This document shows positions 10,080 through 21,890 of a DNA stretch of 64,000 bases, piece after piece; position 1 is the first letter of the stretch, and the number at the start of each line of letters is the position of its first letter. Source of the DNA: Euryodendron excelsum (lineage: Eukaryota > Streptophyta > Magnoliopsida > Ericales > Pentaphylacaceae). The position numbers and the translations under genes were made by a program. The notes beneath the pieces were generated by a model that was not told where the DNA came from, did no database searches, and saw nothing but the letters and a program-made list of their open reading frames with translations. The stretch is taken from NCBI GenBank assembly GCA_033060915.1, contig CM065397.1, positions 32,152,001-32,216,000 of the forward strand, written 5' to 3'.

Positions 10080-11364
10080 AGGATAAATTACACTGACCTC
10101 CCTTCAACATTTGTGAAAATACAATAACCTCCCACTCCATTTTAATATTACACTGACTTCCCTTACAATAGAACGGAGACTAACAGAACTACAAAATTAC
10201 CTAATAACCCTTATATTTAGAATACTAGTTCTCATAAACTTATTTCCTTTTTTAAAACTAAAACAAAAATATATTATTTTCTTTCCCTTGTTCATTTTTC
10301 TTCCTTTCTTTTTCTCCTTCTTCTTCATTTGCAGTGATAAGTGGCTCTGTAACAACACCACCCGCCACCCCCACAGCTCCACCACTTCGTCGCAGCCGAC
10401 CACCCCGCAGCCCTTCCCCCACCTTAGCCAACCACTAGCAGCCCCTCCCTCGCCTTAGTCGACCTCCATTGTAACCAGACAAACCTCAACCCAACTCCCC
10501 CAAGCCGTTGCCCCAACACCTTTTTACACCCCAACCGACCACCCGTAGCTCTCCCCCGTCACAATCAGCCACCCCCACCCCAACCTGCCATACCCCGAAA
10601 CCCTTCCCCGTCCCAACTGACCACCCTTAGGCCTCCTCCGTTGCAGTCAGGAGCCTCTACCCTTTCCTGCATACCCTAGCAATCTTGACCACACCCAAAT
10701 CTCCCACACCGCGCCGCATGCCCAGATCTCCCCCTTTGTAGATTTGGGAATTAGGGATTTTGAGATCTTTCACACCACGCTGCACCCCCAGATCTCCCCC
10801 TTCATAGATTTGGGAATTTGAGATTTTGATTTTGTGATTTTTTTACACTTTTGGTGGTTTAGGTTTGTGCGATAATGTTTACGTGTTTGTATTCTTTGGC
10901 CATGGTATGGTGATTATGATCTAAATTTTGGGTTTGTTTTGGGGAAATGTTTGGAAGATTTGTGTTCTGATTTTTCAATATTGGAGATATGGAGGTGAAG
11001 GGAAGTGAACCTGGTGGTAGATGAGTAGTAGAGAGAGAAACCAAATGGAGAAAGTAGAAATAAAATAATAAAGGGAATGGAGGAACAATGTACCACTAGA
11101 CAAATATTAAAAAAATTGTTGAGAGGGATATTACTGTTATTTAGATTACTTTTTAATTTAAGTAACCAAGGGCAAAATAGTCATCAAAGTATATTTTAAA
11201 GCTTATGTCAGTGTTTACCGTTTGGTCAACTAAGGATTGACCAACGGATGGGTGAATTGGTTAATGAAATTAATAAAGCAAGGGAACTCAGTGTAATATT
11301 AAAATGTAGTGAGAGGTTATTGTATTTTCACAAATGTTGAAGGGAGGTCAGTGTAATTTACCCT
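10080..11364. mobile_element. Mutator-like DNA transposon, non-autonomous (long TIRs)
   Basis: The ends are inverted repeats of about 89 bp: 10080-10168 begins AGGATAAATTACACTGACCT and 11276-11364 is its near-perfect reverse complement, with about five mismatches seen by eye. Flanks 10071-10079 and 11365-11373 agree at eight of nine A/T-rich positions, fitting the 9 bp target duplication of Mutator-like elements. The 1.1 kb interior has a cytosine-rich part (about 10340-10800) with no transposase and no credible ORF. The superfamily call rests on TIR length and the imperfect duplication. Confidence 0.7.
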
Positions 11365-12189
11365 ATAAAAAAATATTTACACTACTCTTTTTACCCACTT
11401 ATTTTCACATCATTCTCTTCTCATTTAACAACAATGTACTACATATATCTATACCTATACATACACAATCCAGATTATGCAGATAATACATCACAACAAA
11501 CATCACAAATAGTCTCATAAATTTTGTTTTTTTTGCCCACACATACGTATATGTAGTGCCCATACATATGTCACACAGTACATTCCATAGATCTAGAATC
11601 TCATGATGTAAGTTCAAGATCCAATCACATATCAATACTAGCTTATAGTCAACAAATCCCATGTGTTCAACTTCATATTATTTACAATTTCAAATCACAT
11701 CATGTAACAACATTGCACAGAACTAAGCCTTCGTATTCTACTACTAGAATCACTTTATAAAACATTGTTACTATGGTATTGTCTACTTGAAAACCATTTC
11801 ACACAGACTGATGTCTCAACATTAGTTACTTCTCAAATATCATTTCAATCAATACCAATGGTCTAATGGGACAATCCTTCCTTTTACTTCTTACCAATTT
11901 TAACCAAGTACTTAATAGATACTTAGAAACAAACAACAATTCCCCTTAGGCATATAATCACAAAAACATTACATCACAACACTTTTTATATGCTCAAGAC
12001 ATCACGAAAATAGACAAGCAGTTTCGATTGAAAACATCTCTTTCTGATGTAACATAACATATACACCTTCATAAAAATATGAATTTTATATGCCTAAAAA
12101 TCCGCACACACAACACACATAACATAGAGCACTTGAATTATTATGAGGTTTAAATCTCCATCCAAAGCCATAAGGTATTCAAGCCTAGA
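11365..12189 (-). other. Remnant internal sequence next to the Tekay-like LTR
   Basis: On the minus strand this lies directly downstream of the LTR and PBS at 12190-15141, so its right part must be element leader. No gag or pol motif is visible in any frame, so the coding part has been lost or lies elsewhere. Confidence 0.45.
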
Positions 12190-12201
12190 GCTCTGATACC
12201 A
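12190..12201 (-). other. Primer binding site, tRNA-Met type
   Basis: The minus strand reads TGGTATCAGA(GC), the initiator-tRNA-Met complement used by many plant Ty1/Copia and chromovirus elements. It sits 3 bp after the LTR terminus GTGACA. Confidence 0.75.
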
Positions 12202-12204
12202 TTT

Positions 12205-15141
12205 TGTCACACCCCAGGTCCTGCTCGATGGTATGAATTGGGATAGGGAGAAAAGGGGAATAAATAAGTGAACCAATTTTGGAGAAAAATTTAGTTTATG
12301 TGTTTAAAAATCTCAAACCAATTAAAACTTTTGAAAAAGCCAATTATCTGAAAAATCCAAGTTCATTATATTATTTGCTTATTTTTCAAGTGGCAACTAT
12401 TGTATAAAGAATCTAAATCATAACTGTAGAACTTGAAGAATTTCAAAACATATTCAACATCTACCATTAAAGACTATTTTATAGGTACAAAAGGAATTAG
12501 AAATCTACAATTGTCTAATGGAACTATTCTATAACACAATTCTTAAGAAAACTACAAGTTGTACTTCATAACGATCATTCAACTACCAAAACATTATAAG
12601 AATATAACACTCTTACCAAAATTACAACATCACATAGGAAATACCAAATAAATGTATCTCTCCTTCTTCTTACTCCAAGAATAGCGCAAAAGATATAATA
12701 CTTCTGAATTCCCAACGTTAAACAAGGTTCTAAGCTTCCAGGTGTCATTTATAAAATGCTAAAAATGCTAATCATTAATATGGTGGCATGTGCAAGTGTA
12801 CATATTATTCCAATATGTGAAACATGAATTCAACAATGCACGTCATGTTCAGAAGATCAATATCGCACCAATTACATCAATTACACTAAGCAGGGCAAAT
12901 ATCGATATAGTTGCATATGCGAGCATACATCACAATGACAATAAATAAGATATGAGTTTGACCATGCACATCAAGTCCAAGTTATCAATATCACTATAAT
13001 TACATCAATTATTCGGGCGATCATGAAGTTTTCCATTCCTTAGTCCAAACTAATTTGTCACTTCCATTCATTTTCATTTATGTTCCATTATCTTGTTTTC
13101 AATTGCTTTAACACGCAACCAACACATACACTATGAACTCACATAAGTAGCATACCTAATTGCCACACATAACTTGGATTTGTGTACGCAAAACCCGAGT
13201 ACCTTGCTATTGCACAGGTCTCGTCTAACCATAAACTTTACAGGCTACTAACCTGATGGAAACTAGTACTACCTGCTCAGCGCTATGACTTTTCACCAAT
13301 AGGCTCAATCCCAACTTCCTATCCATACCCTAAATCCCAAAATTCAATTCACGCAAAATTGAAACACACTCTCCACCACACTACGCACGCACCACACATG
13401 CCACATTACATTACACACACCACGCACACGACACGACACGACACCACATACCCACACAACATTATCCAAACCATTACCATACATATCATTTCCTCATTGA
13501 CAATCACTAACCAATATCTTTACATCATATCCATTTATTTCGTGATCACCGATTCTATCACTTTTGCTTCATTCACATCATAACAATTTATCTAATGCGA
13601 ATATTGTCAACATATATATATATATATATATGCACTGACATTCTCATCTTTTTATTTCAATTATAAACTTGCGTATAAAAATACAAGCATCATGCATATC
13701 ATCAATAACTTAGGTATGCTAATTCAATATCATGGCTATCAACATATTCAAGATTTCCTACTTTCCTCTTAATATTTTTTGAAAGACTATAATATGAGAT
13801 GTGTCAAGCCACATTATCTCACAATTACGAATAGTCTTCCTACCCAACTATAACCGACATTAGGCATACATTATATAACATTTATGTTTTTAAAATCTTG
13901 GATTTCCAATTATCCCACCATAGAACTTCACTCAAGTAATTCTTTTCAATCCACACATCGGTTCATGATTGTTAACATAATTCATGTTCCAATGTCATTC
14001 AATGCAAATATTATATGCCATAGGTTAATTACAGTTCAAGAAAAACTCATATTTACATTTTATCAAACACTTGGAGTACACCATTTATACCACATTCTCA
14101 ACATGTATCTTTTGAAAATGAAACTAACACAAGATAAACAAAACACTAATTTTATGCCCCTTAGACATTTTCACAAACACTTTGTGTGCATAATTTCATA
14201 AACACTTTCTAAACATATATTTTGTTTAAAACAACTTCTAGCATCAAGTGTACTAACATAATACATGGTAGAGCATCTATTATCAACTTCACATCAAAAT
14301 CAAGGTATTGATCTCATCAAGATATAATAATACAACTAGGGTTCCATGAACTAGTTACATTTAAGCATAAATTCCAAGTTATAAAGCATGTAAAAGCAAG
14401 AAAACATATCGATGATTAACAAATCTAGCGAATCCTCTACATTCAAGAAGAGGAGAAAAAACCCTAACGAAGTAAATCACCGAAATGAAATTTTGAAACC
14501 GTGAAGATGTAGCCCTCAATGAGATAAGCAACTTTAAAGCTTGGGTTTTCCTCCAAATCTCACTCTAAAGTGATCAAAACCTAGAGAAAATGTGAGGAGA
14601 GAGTGTAAAGAGAGAGGGAGAGAGAAAGAGAGTGTGTGGATGTGTCATTAGATGTAGATAGTGAATGAGGAAAATATCTAAGTTGGTGAAGGTTTTATAC
14701 TACTTACAATGCGAATCTATTGTTTTGCCCTCATTCCCTAGCAACAAGAAAGTTTTTGTAAAATTTCTTTGGGTGGTGGATGTGGCCAACACATAGCGCC
14801 AAGGTAGCGCCACTCATTGGAATCTCATCCAACTTAACTCTCAATTCTCATCACAACCAATAGGTAGCTCCAAGAGAGCGCTGGTCGAGAACCTCCAATA
14901 TTTTAGTCAAAATTCTCACAAAATCCTCTTACACTTCTCCAAGGATTTTCAAATCAACCAACACCCACTATAGATACCAAGGCTCAACCAATACTCAATT
15001 CACCAAAACAATCCCAAGACACATAATGCATAACATAATATATAGCCAAACAAATCATGTATCTCCTATCACCCACACAACACTTATACAATAAGACATT
15101 TAATTAAGATTAAAATACATAATATTATTCGGGTCTCTACA
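12205..15141 (-). repeat. Long LTR, Tekay/Del-like chromovirus (minus orientation)
   Basis: Read on the minus strand it begins TGTAGAGACCCGAATAATAT and ends GGGGTGTGACA, followed by a tRNA-Met PBS. Length is 2937 bp. Terminal sequences of this kind and this length are familiar from Tekay/Del-type Ty3/Gypsy chromoviruses. It is formally a 5' LTR, because PBS and leader follow it. No pol is nearby, so family assignment is from the termini only. Local low-complexity parts include a CACA-rich stretch at 13359-13460 and a TA run at 13612-13631. Confidence 0.65.
13612..13631. repeat. (TA)n microsatellite
   Basis: An uninterrupted TA dinucleotide run of about 20 bp lies inside the minus-strand LTR. 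Confidence 0.9.
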
Positions 15142-15279
15142 GTATGTTTCCATATATGTTTGCGCATGGTTGAATCCCAACACTTTAACCTTCCTTTTTC
15201 TTTCACAACTAATTATAAGATGCATTTTTATATCTTTTTTTTCTTTTTCTTTTCTCTCGACAAATCTAGGATCCAAATA

Positions 15280-15860
15280 TAGTGTTAAGAAATTGTTTAA
15301 AAACATTATTTCTCAAGTTTAGTTTTGGAAATTGATTTAGAAACTCATTAAAAACACTATTTTAGTAACCAAAATTTTAAAAATGGCTGAAAATTTTTAT
15401 TTTCAACCCAAAATTTTGGTTATGGATTTCGGACAAAATCAATATTATGAAAGGTAGGAAAATACTATTTCACAACTTAAAATTGAAGAAAACTTATTTT
15501 ATGAAATCAGAGTGGGGAAAATGTTGGAAAATACTATTCTTCCATCTAAAGTTTTTAAAATCAATTTTGATTTTGAAAAATATTTGAGAAATGGTATTTA
15601 TCAACTGAAACGTTTTTAGGATTGATTTTTGGCAAAATCAAGTTTTGGAAAACAGTTGAGATTATTCGCACTCAAAATTTAAGAAAATTGACTCATATGA
15701 AATCCAAATAAACAAAATGATTAGAAATTTACTATTTCTCCTTGAAAGTTTTAGAAATACATTTTAATTTTTTAAAAGAGGTTGAAAAATAGTATTTCTT
15801 AATTGAAAAATATTGGAACTTTGATTTTGAATTTCAAAAATAAAGGGAAAATGTCAAACA
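15280..15860. repeat. Degenerate tandem array, copy A (GGAAAATACTATTTC units)
   Basis: Diverged units of roughly 60-70 bp contain the recurring words GGAAAATACTATTTC, CAACCAAAATTTT and GGTTGGAAA. The same words in the same strand occur at 35450-36010. No coding potential is seen. The unit length varies, so it may be an old transposon-derived repeat rather than a true satellite. Confidence 0.6.
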
Positions 15861-16614
15861 ATTGGGGCCCTCCTACAGCTGACTTAGCATGGTATCAACC
15901 ATATGGAGATGTGTGAAAGGAACAAACATCAGAAAATGGCAAGTTGACATCACAAATATGTAATTAAAAATGTATCACCTTTTTTCTTGTTCAATGCTTG
16001 GGTTCGAGTCTCTATAGTCGCTCAGCGCTCAAAGCATGCGGTGAGACTTAAACTTCGATTTCGGTGAGACTTAAACTTCGACCTCGTCATAGGTGAGGTA
16101 GGGTTTTTTGCAGATGACTCTGTGGTATTGAGGAGTAATACTTCTTGGCAGATATGTGGAATAGCTTATTTATATATCCATTTTCAATACCAACCACAAA
16201 AAAAAGTAATCAAACCAACAAAAATGCAAATAAAGCAGTGTGATGCTTAAATTGCATGAAAAGTGAAGTGAATGGGAGCTGTTATACCAGTATAGGAAAG
16301 CAAGAAGTGAACTTTAATTTTTGACATATTTATGATAACTTCTTCTAAATTCTTATGTTGATTAAATTCCATGTTTGAGTTATTTTTAATTTGGTTGAAT
16401 GTTTTAAAATGATATTCAAAATTCTTCCTTCCTAATCACGGTAATGACTAAAATGAATAGGCACCTTGTCCCGGAGGCACATATCCATGTGCTTGACATT
16501 GGACCTCTCTTCCAAATAAAGTGTGATTTCTATAGCATGCCTATCGTTGTTTAGGTATGGTTTATACTACATGTTTGCTTTGTCAAGGTTTGGTTTTATT
16601 TTATTTGATTATTC

Positions 16615-16635
16615 AATATATATATATATATATAT
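16615..16635. repeat. (TA)n microsatellite
   Basis: TA dinucleotide run. Confidence 0.9.
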
Positions 16636-16743
16636 GAATATCTCTGCTTTGTTTTCAATGAAATTCTCTCCCCAGGGAGGGGACAAAAGGAAAAAGAAGT
16701 TACTTTTGTAACCGATATCTTGCATGCACACAGCAATACCCAC

Positions 16744-16768
16744 CTCTCTCTCTCTCTCTCTCTCTCAC
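16744..16768. repeat. (CT)n microsatellite
   Basis: CT dinucleotide run of about 25 bp, followed by an ACACAC-rich stretch. Confidence 0.9.
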
Positions 16769-16947
16769 GCGAGCGCACACATACATACTCAAGCACACAC
16801 GAACATAATTATCAGAACCGTACCAGACATTAAATCTATGAAGACACCGATTTTCGATTTATTAGTTCAACCGTTGTTATGGCATTGTATATAGTGATGT
16901 AATAGATACCTTATATATATTACGTTTGGTAAAAATAAACACAACAA

Positions 16948-17000
16948 TTAGCATGATTGGTAGGAGCTCAAATTTCATTACTTAGTCTCAGGTTCAACTC
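16948..17000 (+). mobile_element. Possible tRNA-derived SINE head
   Basis: An A-box-like word (TTAGCATGATTGGTAGGAGC, 16948-16967) is followed about 30 bp later by a B-box-like word (GGTTCAACTC, 16991-17000). This is the spacing of an RNA polymerase III promoter in a tRNA-derived SINE. No poly-A tail or target duplication was located, and the body merges into the duplicated block that follows. Confidence 0.35.
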
Positions 17001-17560
17001 TTCAAACTTCACTGTTTCAAGATTTTAAATCAGTCAACAATTGACTGTCCTTGGTCAGTGCACAGCTGGGACAGTGTAGAGTCCAGCTGGTTTATTGCCA
17101 TTCCGACCCAATGGGCTAAATTGAACAGTCGGACTAGTCGATTTTTGATTGAACCGCTTAACCATGTAATCTAGTCCGGTTCTTATAAGTAGGTTACGAG
17201 GTAATATGTTGTATCAAAAAGGTTCCGAGGTAGCGGAAAAAGAAAATAAAGAAGAAAGAAAACAAAGATTAAAGGCTTCTAGTATTCAAAGCTTCACTTT
17301 TTCAAGATTTTAAATCAGTCAACAATTGACTATGCTTGGTCAATGCGTAGCTGGGAAAGTATAGGGTCCAACCGGTCTATTGCCATTTCGATCCAAAGGA
17401 CTAAATTGAACAGCCGAACCAGCCGGTTCCCGGTTGAATTGCTTCAATTGTCCAATCCGATCCAGTTATTATAATTAGGGTTACAAGGTAATGTATAAAA
17501 AAAAGTTTCGGGGTAGTGGAAAAGAAAATAAGGAAGAAAGAAAACAAAGATTGAAGACTT
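16995..17560 (+). repeat. Tandem duplication, two units of about 285 bp
   Basis: Unit 1 (about 16995-17279) and unit 2 (about 17280-17560) share CAAGATTTTAAATCAGTCAA at 17018 and 17303. They also share the phrases CTAAATTGAACAG and AAGAAAGAAAACAAAGATT. Divergence is visible but modest. No ORF is conserved between the units. Confidence 0.8.
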
Positions 17561-20500
17561 GTAGTCTTTAACCTAATGGCAGCTATTGCTTGGTGAAATT
17601 GGTACAGCTTGGAATGTTAAGCTTGCCACTTTGTGCAAAGTTATACATATGTTAAAATCCCAATGTTGGGTTATGCTTGTTTAAACTTTCAAGTTTTGAC
17701 CCAAATTTTTAGTTTTTTTCCTGAATTTTTCTATTTGAATTTTCACCAATTTAAAATTTGTTCCCCTATTGTCAGTTTGAGTTCAAACAATTTTTAAACA
17801 AATTCACCGAATTTCAACACTATGTTTGAAATAAAATTAGGATGAACTTGGCCTAAATATTTGGAATTGATGGGAAATATTTTTTCTTGCTCTGATTTTG
17901 AGATCGTATTCCAATCCAAATTTGATTGAGATTATATCTAACGTTCGACCAGTGGACGACCCAAAATATTTGTTGAGGGGGATAATGGAATTTTTTTTTT
18001 TTTTAAATTACAGCTAGGTTCAACCAGTGATGGACCTAGTTGTTGAGGGGGTTAATGGTTTTTTTTTTTTTTTTGTTAAAAGGTGAGTCTAGATAAATTT
18101 TTTAAATTTTGGGAATCCAATATACTATTTTTTATTCTAAATATCTAAAAATCTATAGGAAGTAAGAAAATTTTGAAAATCGATCATCGAGAAAGGTGAA
18201 AATCCAACCTATATATTATTGAATTATCATTATCAGTATTATTATTTTTTATGACCTTCCCCACCCCAAGTATAAAAAGTAGTAGCTAGGATACAAAAAC
18301 CTAGAGATAGCATAAGAAGATAGTCACCAATGTAAAATGTAGTCAATCGATCGGCTTTCATTGTTTGTTTATTAGTAGATGACATTAGATTAGAGCATCC
18401 AAGGTTGGTTGTTGAAGTGGAGCAGAAAGGCAGTGCTGCTCTACACGTCATTCATCACCTCACTGTTCAACAACTCCCTCTGATATTTAATATATATATA
18501 CATATAAATATACATATATACACAAAATACACTAAAAATACTGTGACCCTTCACGAGTACTGGTGCCATATATATGTTCAGTAAAAAAGATGACGGCTTT
18601 GGATGCATGGGTTCCACTTGGCACAAGAAAATCCATATGGTTTGACATTGCTATCATATTCCTTTTGGAAGCCACTGAATTTTTGAACTTGATGATTTGG
18701 TGATTCTATACATCATCCAAACTGTTTTGTTAGAAATAAAAGTCATCAGTGAAGTCACTAGATACAAAATAACAGGCCAAGTTTGTTTCACATGATCGGA
18801 TAAGGAGATCAAGGAAGTTTAGAACATTCAATTTCAGATTTCATTTTCCAACAAAGGGTAACTTTGTAATTTGATTTTTAATTTAGAAATTTTGGATTGG
18901 TTATCTTGCCTTGAGATTATTTAATTCAATGTAACTTGTGGCTCTATCCGTATTGCTTCTTACTATCTCCTTGTGTGTAACCAAATGAAGTTAAGGTCGA
19001 ACACGGAATTATTAGTTTAACCTCCTATCTAATCCTGCGAAGCAAACCCTATCTTGTTTTAAATTATCAAGTGACCGATGGCCAACATAGGAGCGGGCGG
19101 AGGCCACGGCACCTCAAAAAGTCTAAAATTTTTCTTAAATACCATAATTTTTTTCAATATCTATATAAAATATAGTGGGTTACCTCCTCCCAAGATAAGA
19201 AAATTTTAACTTCACCCCTCCTAAATTTAACAAATTTTTATCTTTGCAAGGTGATGGTAAGATTCTTACCTTGAATCCAATATCAAATTAAATTCAACTT
19301 CCGTTTTTTTTTTTTGTTTTTTTGGTCTGCTGATATGACATCAGTTACTAATATAATAATAAACGCATTGCACTGGATATTTATCTTTTTAAAAAAGTCC
19401 AACAATACAAGGCTATAAACACAAAATAAAAGCAGCCACAATCTTATCATTTTGCTTGAATTTTTTAACCTGTCGTCCAATGGCTAGCTGTTTTATGCTG
19501 TAAAGAAGAACTTGCTTATTCCCCACGTTTAATTGCGTGCGGGCAACACTTTTTTCTTTTTACTTAATTTTTTTTTCTAAATAGATAAGACTTTTACCTT
19601 TAATATATGGGGATTAGCTTATTCCTTCTTGAGTAAACAAATTTGTATTTGAAACTAATGTTATCATAAAAAAAAAAAAGGGTTGGTATTGTTGCAAAAC
19701 AATTCTACTTATCAAATATGTTTGGGACCAAAAAATTCTCTGAACAAATTCAAGTGTTTTCCTAATGAATATTTTTAAACAAGTGTTTGTTACACATCTC
19801 TCAGCTAGGCCAAGGTAATAATAATAATAATATCAACAACAACAACGAGTTTGATGACAAGTATAGCAATTGATGACCTACAATGTTATTCTCCCATAAA
19901 CAAATATTGCACAAGGGATCACATTAATAATAACCAAAGGGCCGGACACTATTAAAATTACACGACACAGCCTTATATATTTCGATAATATATTTTATTA
20001 GCTTTTTTAACTAATTCTTTTAGCTAGCTTTTTGTTTGATTTTCAGTTAAAAAAAAAAAAAACTTAAAGCCTAAATTAGAAGTCCATAAGAGAGGCAAAA
20101 AAAGAGCTGTTACAACCCCAAGGATACTAAAACTTTCCTTTGCTCTCATTTTTTGTTATTTCATTTTACTTTTTTAAGGTTTTATGCATTGTAGGAATTG
20201 TAAGAACTTCTTCCAATTTTAATGGTGAATAGTGATTACTAATCCACTGACATAAGGTTTCATGTTGATGAACTGTTGGGAAAGAAACATAGCAAGGCCT
20301 TTTGTCTATCGATTGAACTTGGTATTGTTGTCCAAGTGGGTTTGCCTATTTGACAAAACAACAAAATTAATGTAGTGATAAGGACTTTGTTAGGTAATTA
20401 GAACATCGGACGAAGATTACAGTACTATTGGCTATGCTTGAGTGCGAATTAGACCAAAGTTTCTCTTCAATTAGTTTGTTAGCCTGCCTGATGTTCAGAT

Positions 20501-21229
20501 GGGACCTTGCTGGACCAGCGACGGCTAGCTCCAGGCAATGTTTTAGCTTGCCCTTCTTCAGTTCGTAGTCGTCCATTGCTATTTGCAATTACGGCCTCCC
20601 ATGGTGCAACTCTCTTATTTTCTTAAAAAGAAAGGAACAGATATATACGTTTGTATGCATTATTTCAAAAGATGTATAATTCATGTGCATGATTGAAATA
20701 GGCCCCTTCTTATTCTTGTGCCCTTCATTTCTCTTTTTCCCATCAACTCCTTTCATAAATAAAAGGAAAATGGAATTTTTTTTTAATTCTATGGAAACTT
20801 TTATAAGAATGATGTGGCAATTGTATTTTTGTATTAAGATCAACTATGATGGGTACTTGTTTTATTTTTGAGCTAGTGACAGGCTCTCATTCAACCACAA
20901 CATTCTCTACAAATTGTTTTGTGAATTTTCTGATTATATAGCATTACGTTAAATAAAAAAAGAAGGCGAATTAGGCAAATAATAAAACAACTAGTCGCAG
21001 ATAATTTCTCCTTATTCCAATAACACAACAAAAAAAAAAAGTAAATACATATAGTAAACACTGACAAACAATAAAACCATAAATTCGATTTCAACCCTTT
21101 TTTTTAAGATGTCATGCAGGTATAAGTTGTAGGAAAATGCTATTCTTCTAAAAAAATATTATACAAAAAATTTTACTAGAATGATATGATAGTGACATTT
21201 TGGTAATTAAAAGCATCATCATAGGTATT
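17561..21229. other. Intergenic region left of the kinase gene
   Basis: No gene was found. It contains a diverged direct repeat at about 17941-18072 (words GACCAGTGGACGACC / AACCAGTGATGGACC and TTGTTGAGGGGG, each followed by a T run), AAT/AAC triplet repeats at 19817-19847, and many poly-A or poly-T runs. Open frames here are short and have no recognisable domain. Confidence 0.5.
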
Positions 21230-21237
21230 TTTATTTT

Positions 21238-21378
21238 AGGATAACTATAACAACACACCCTGAACTCTAAAATGTAACACATTGACTATCTGAACTACCA
21301 ATTTGTAAAAATAAATACTTTTCCAATGTGTTATAGTAATAATGAGTAATAAGTTAGGGGTGTTATTATAATTATCCT
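21238..21378. mobile_element. MITE, 141 bp, with 8 bp target duplication
   Basis: Ends are inverted: the left reads AGGATAACTATAACAACAC and the right, reverse-complemented, AGGATAATTATAATAACACC. TTTATTTT flanks both sides (21230-21237 and 21379-21386). An 8 bp duplication suggests a hAT-type origin, though a 9 bp Mutator-type origin cannot be excluded because the flank is low-complexity. It sits 0.5 kb upstream of the kinase start. Confidence 0.6.
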
Positions 21379-21386
21379 TTTATTTT

Positions 21387-21890
21387 AAGGTGAATGACAC
21401 CCATTCAATAACATTATTTTGATAATAAATTCAATATGAATTTTTTTAGTGGTATAACATTATCCTAAATTGTATTGTATTGTATACACTGAAATGAGTT
21501 CAAGTGTGGACATTTATTGTTGCATTTCCCATGGGGGCAATGGTGTACATATATGCTGTAAGTAGACCATGGTGGCCGACTGATTAAAATACCAAGTGTT
21601 TCGGCTTGTGCTATCCTTACTTACTCAAATGTCTATTTCTGTGGCAGGGGAGCCAAGGTCCCCAAACTCCTGAGGCCGACATTTGGCCCAGATACCATAT
21701 CGGCCCCACCTTTTGCATGAAGACATTACGTAGGAGACAAATCAAGAAACAAAAACAATCTACATGAAAAAGATTAGTACAAAGCTCCCTATTTAGTAGA
21801 GTGGTTGGAGCAGTTAAGGAAAGAATGTCCTCACACTCTCTCTCTGTCTCTCAAGCTTTTAGATAAGAAAGCTGGGGTTTAAGTAATCCT
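21387..21890 (+). promoter_or_regulatory. Presumed promoter and 5' UTR of the kinase gene
   Basis: No canonical TATA box is obvious. A weak CTATTTAG word at about 21789 and a pyrimidine-rich CTCTCTCTCTGTCTCTC patch at 21834-21851 precede the first Met. Such Y patches are common near plant transcription starts. The exact start is not visible. Confidence 0.35.

Larger units (their letters stand above)
15861..16947. other. Intergenic, no gene seen
   Basis: AT-rich sequence. A tRNA-like B-box word (GGGTTCGAGTCTC, about 16007-16019) is present without a well-spaced A box. TA (16615-16635) and CT (16744-16768) microsatellites lie in the right part. Confidence 0.5.

Noticed and set aside
15885..16019. 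tRNA-like A-box (TTAGCATGGTATCA) and B-box (GGGTTCGAGTCTC) words
   Set aside because: They are about 110 bp apart, too far for a tRNA or a normal SINE head, and no cloverleaf could be drawn.
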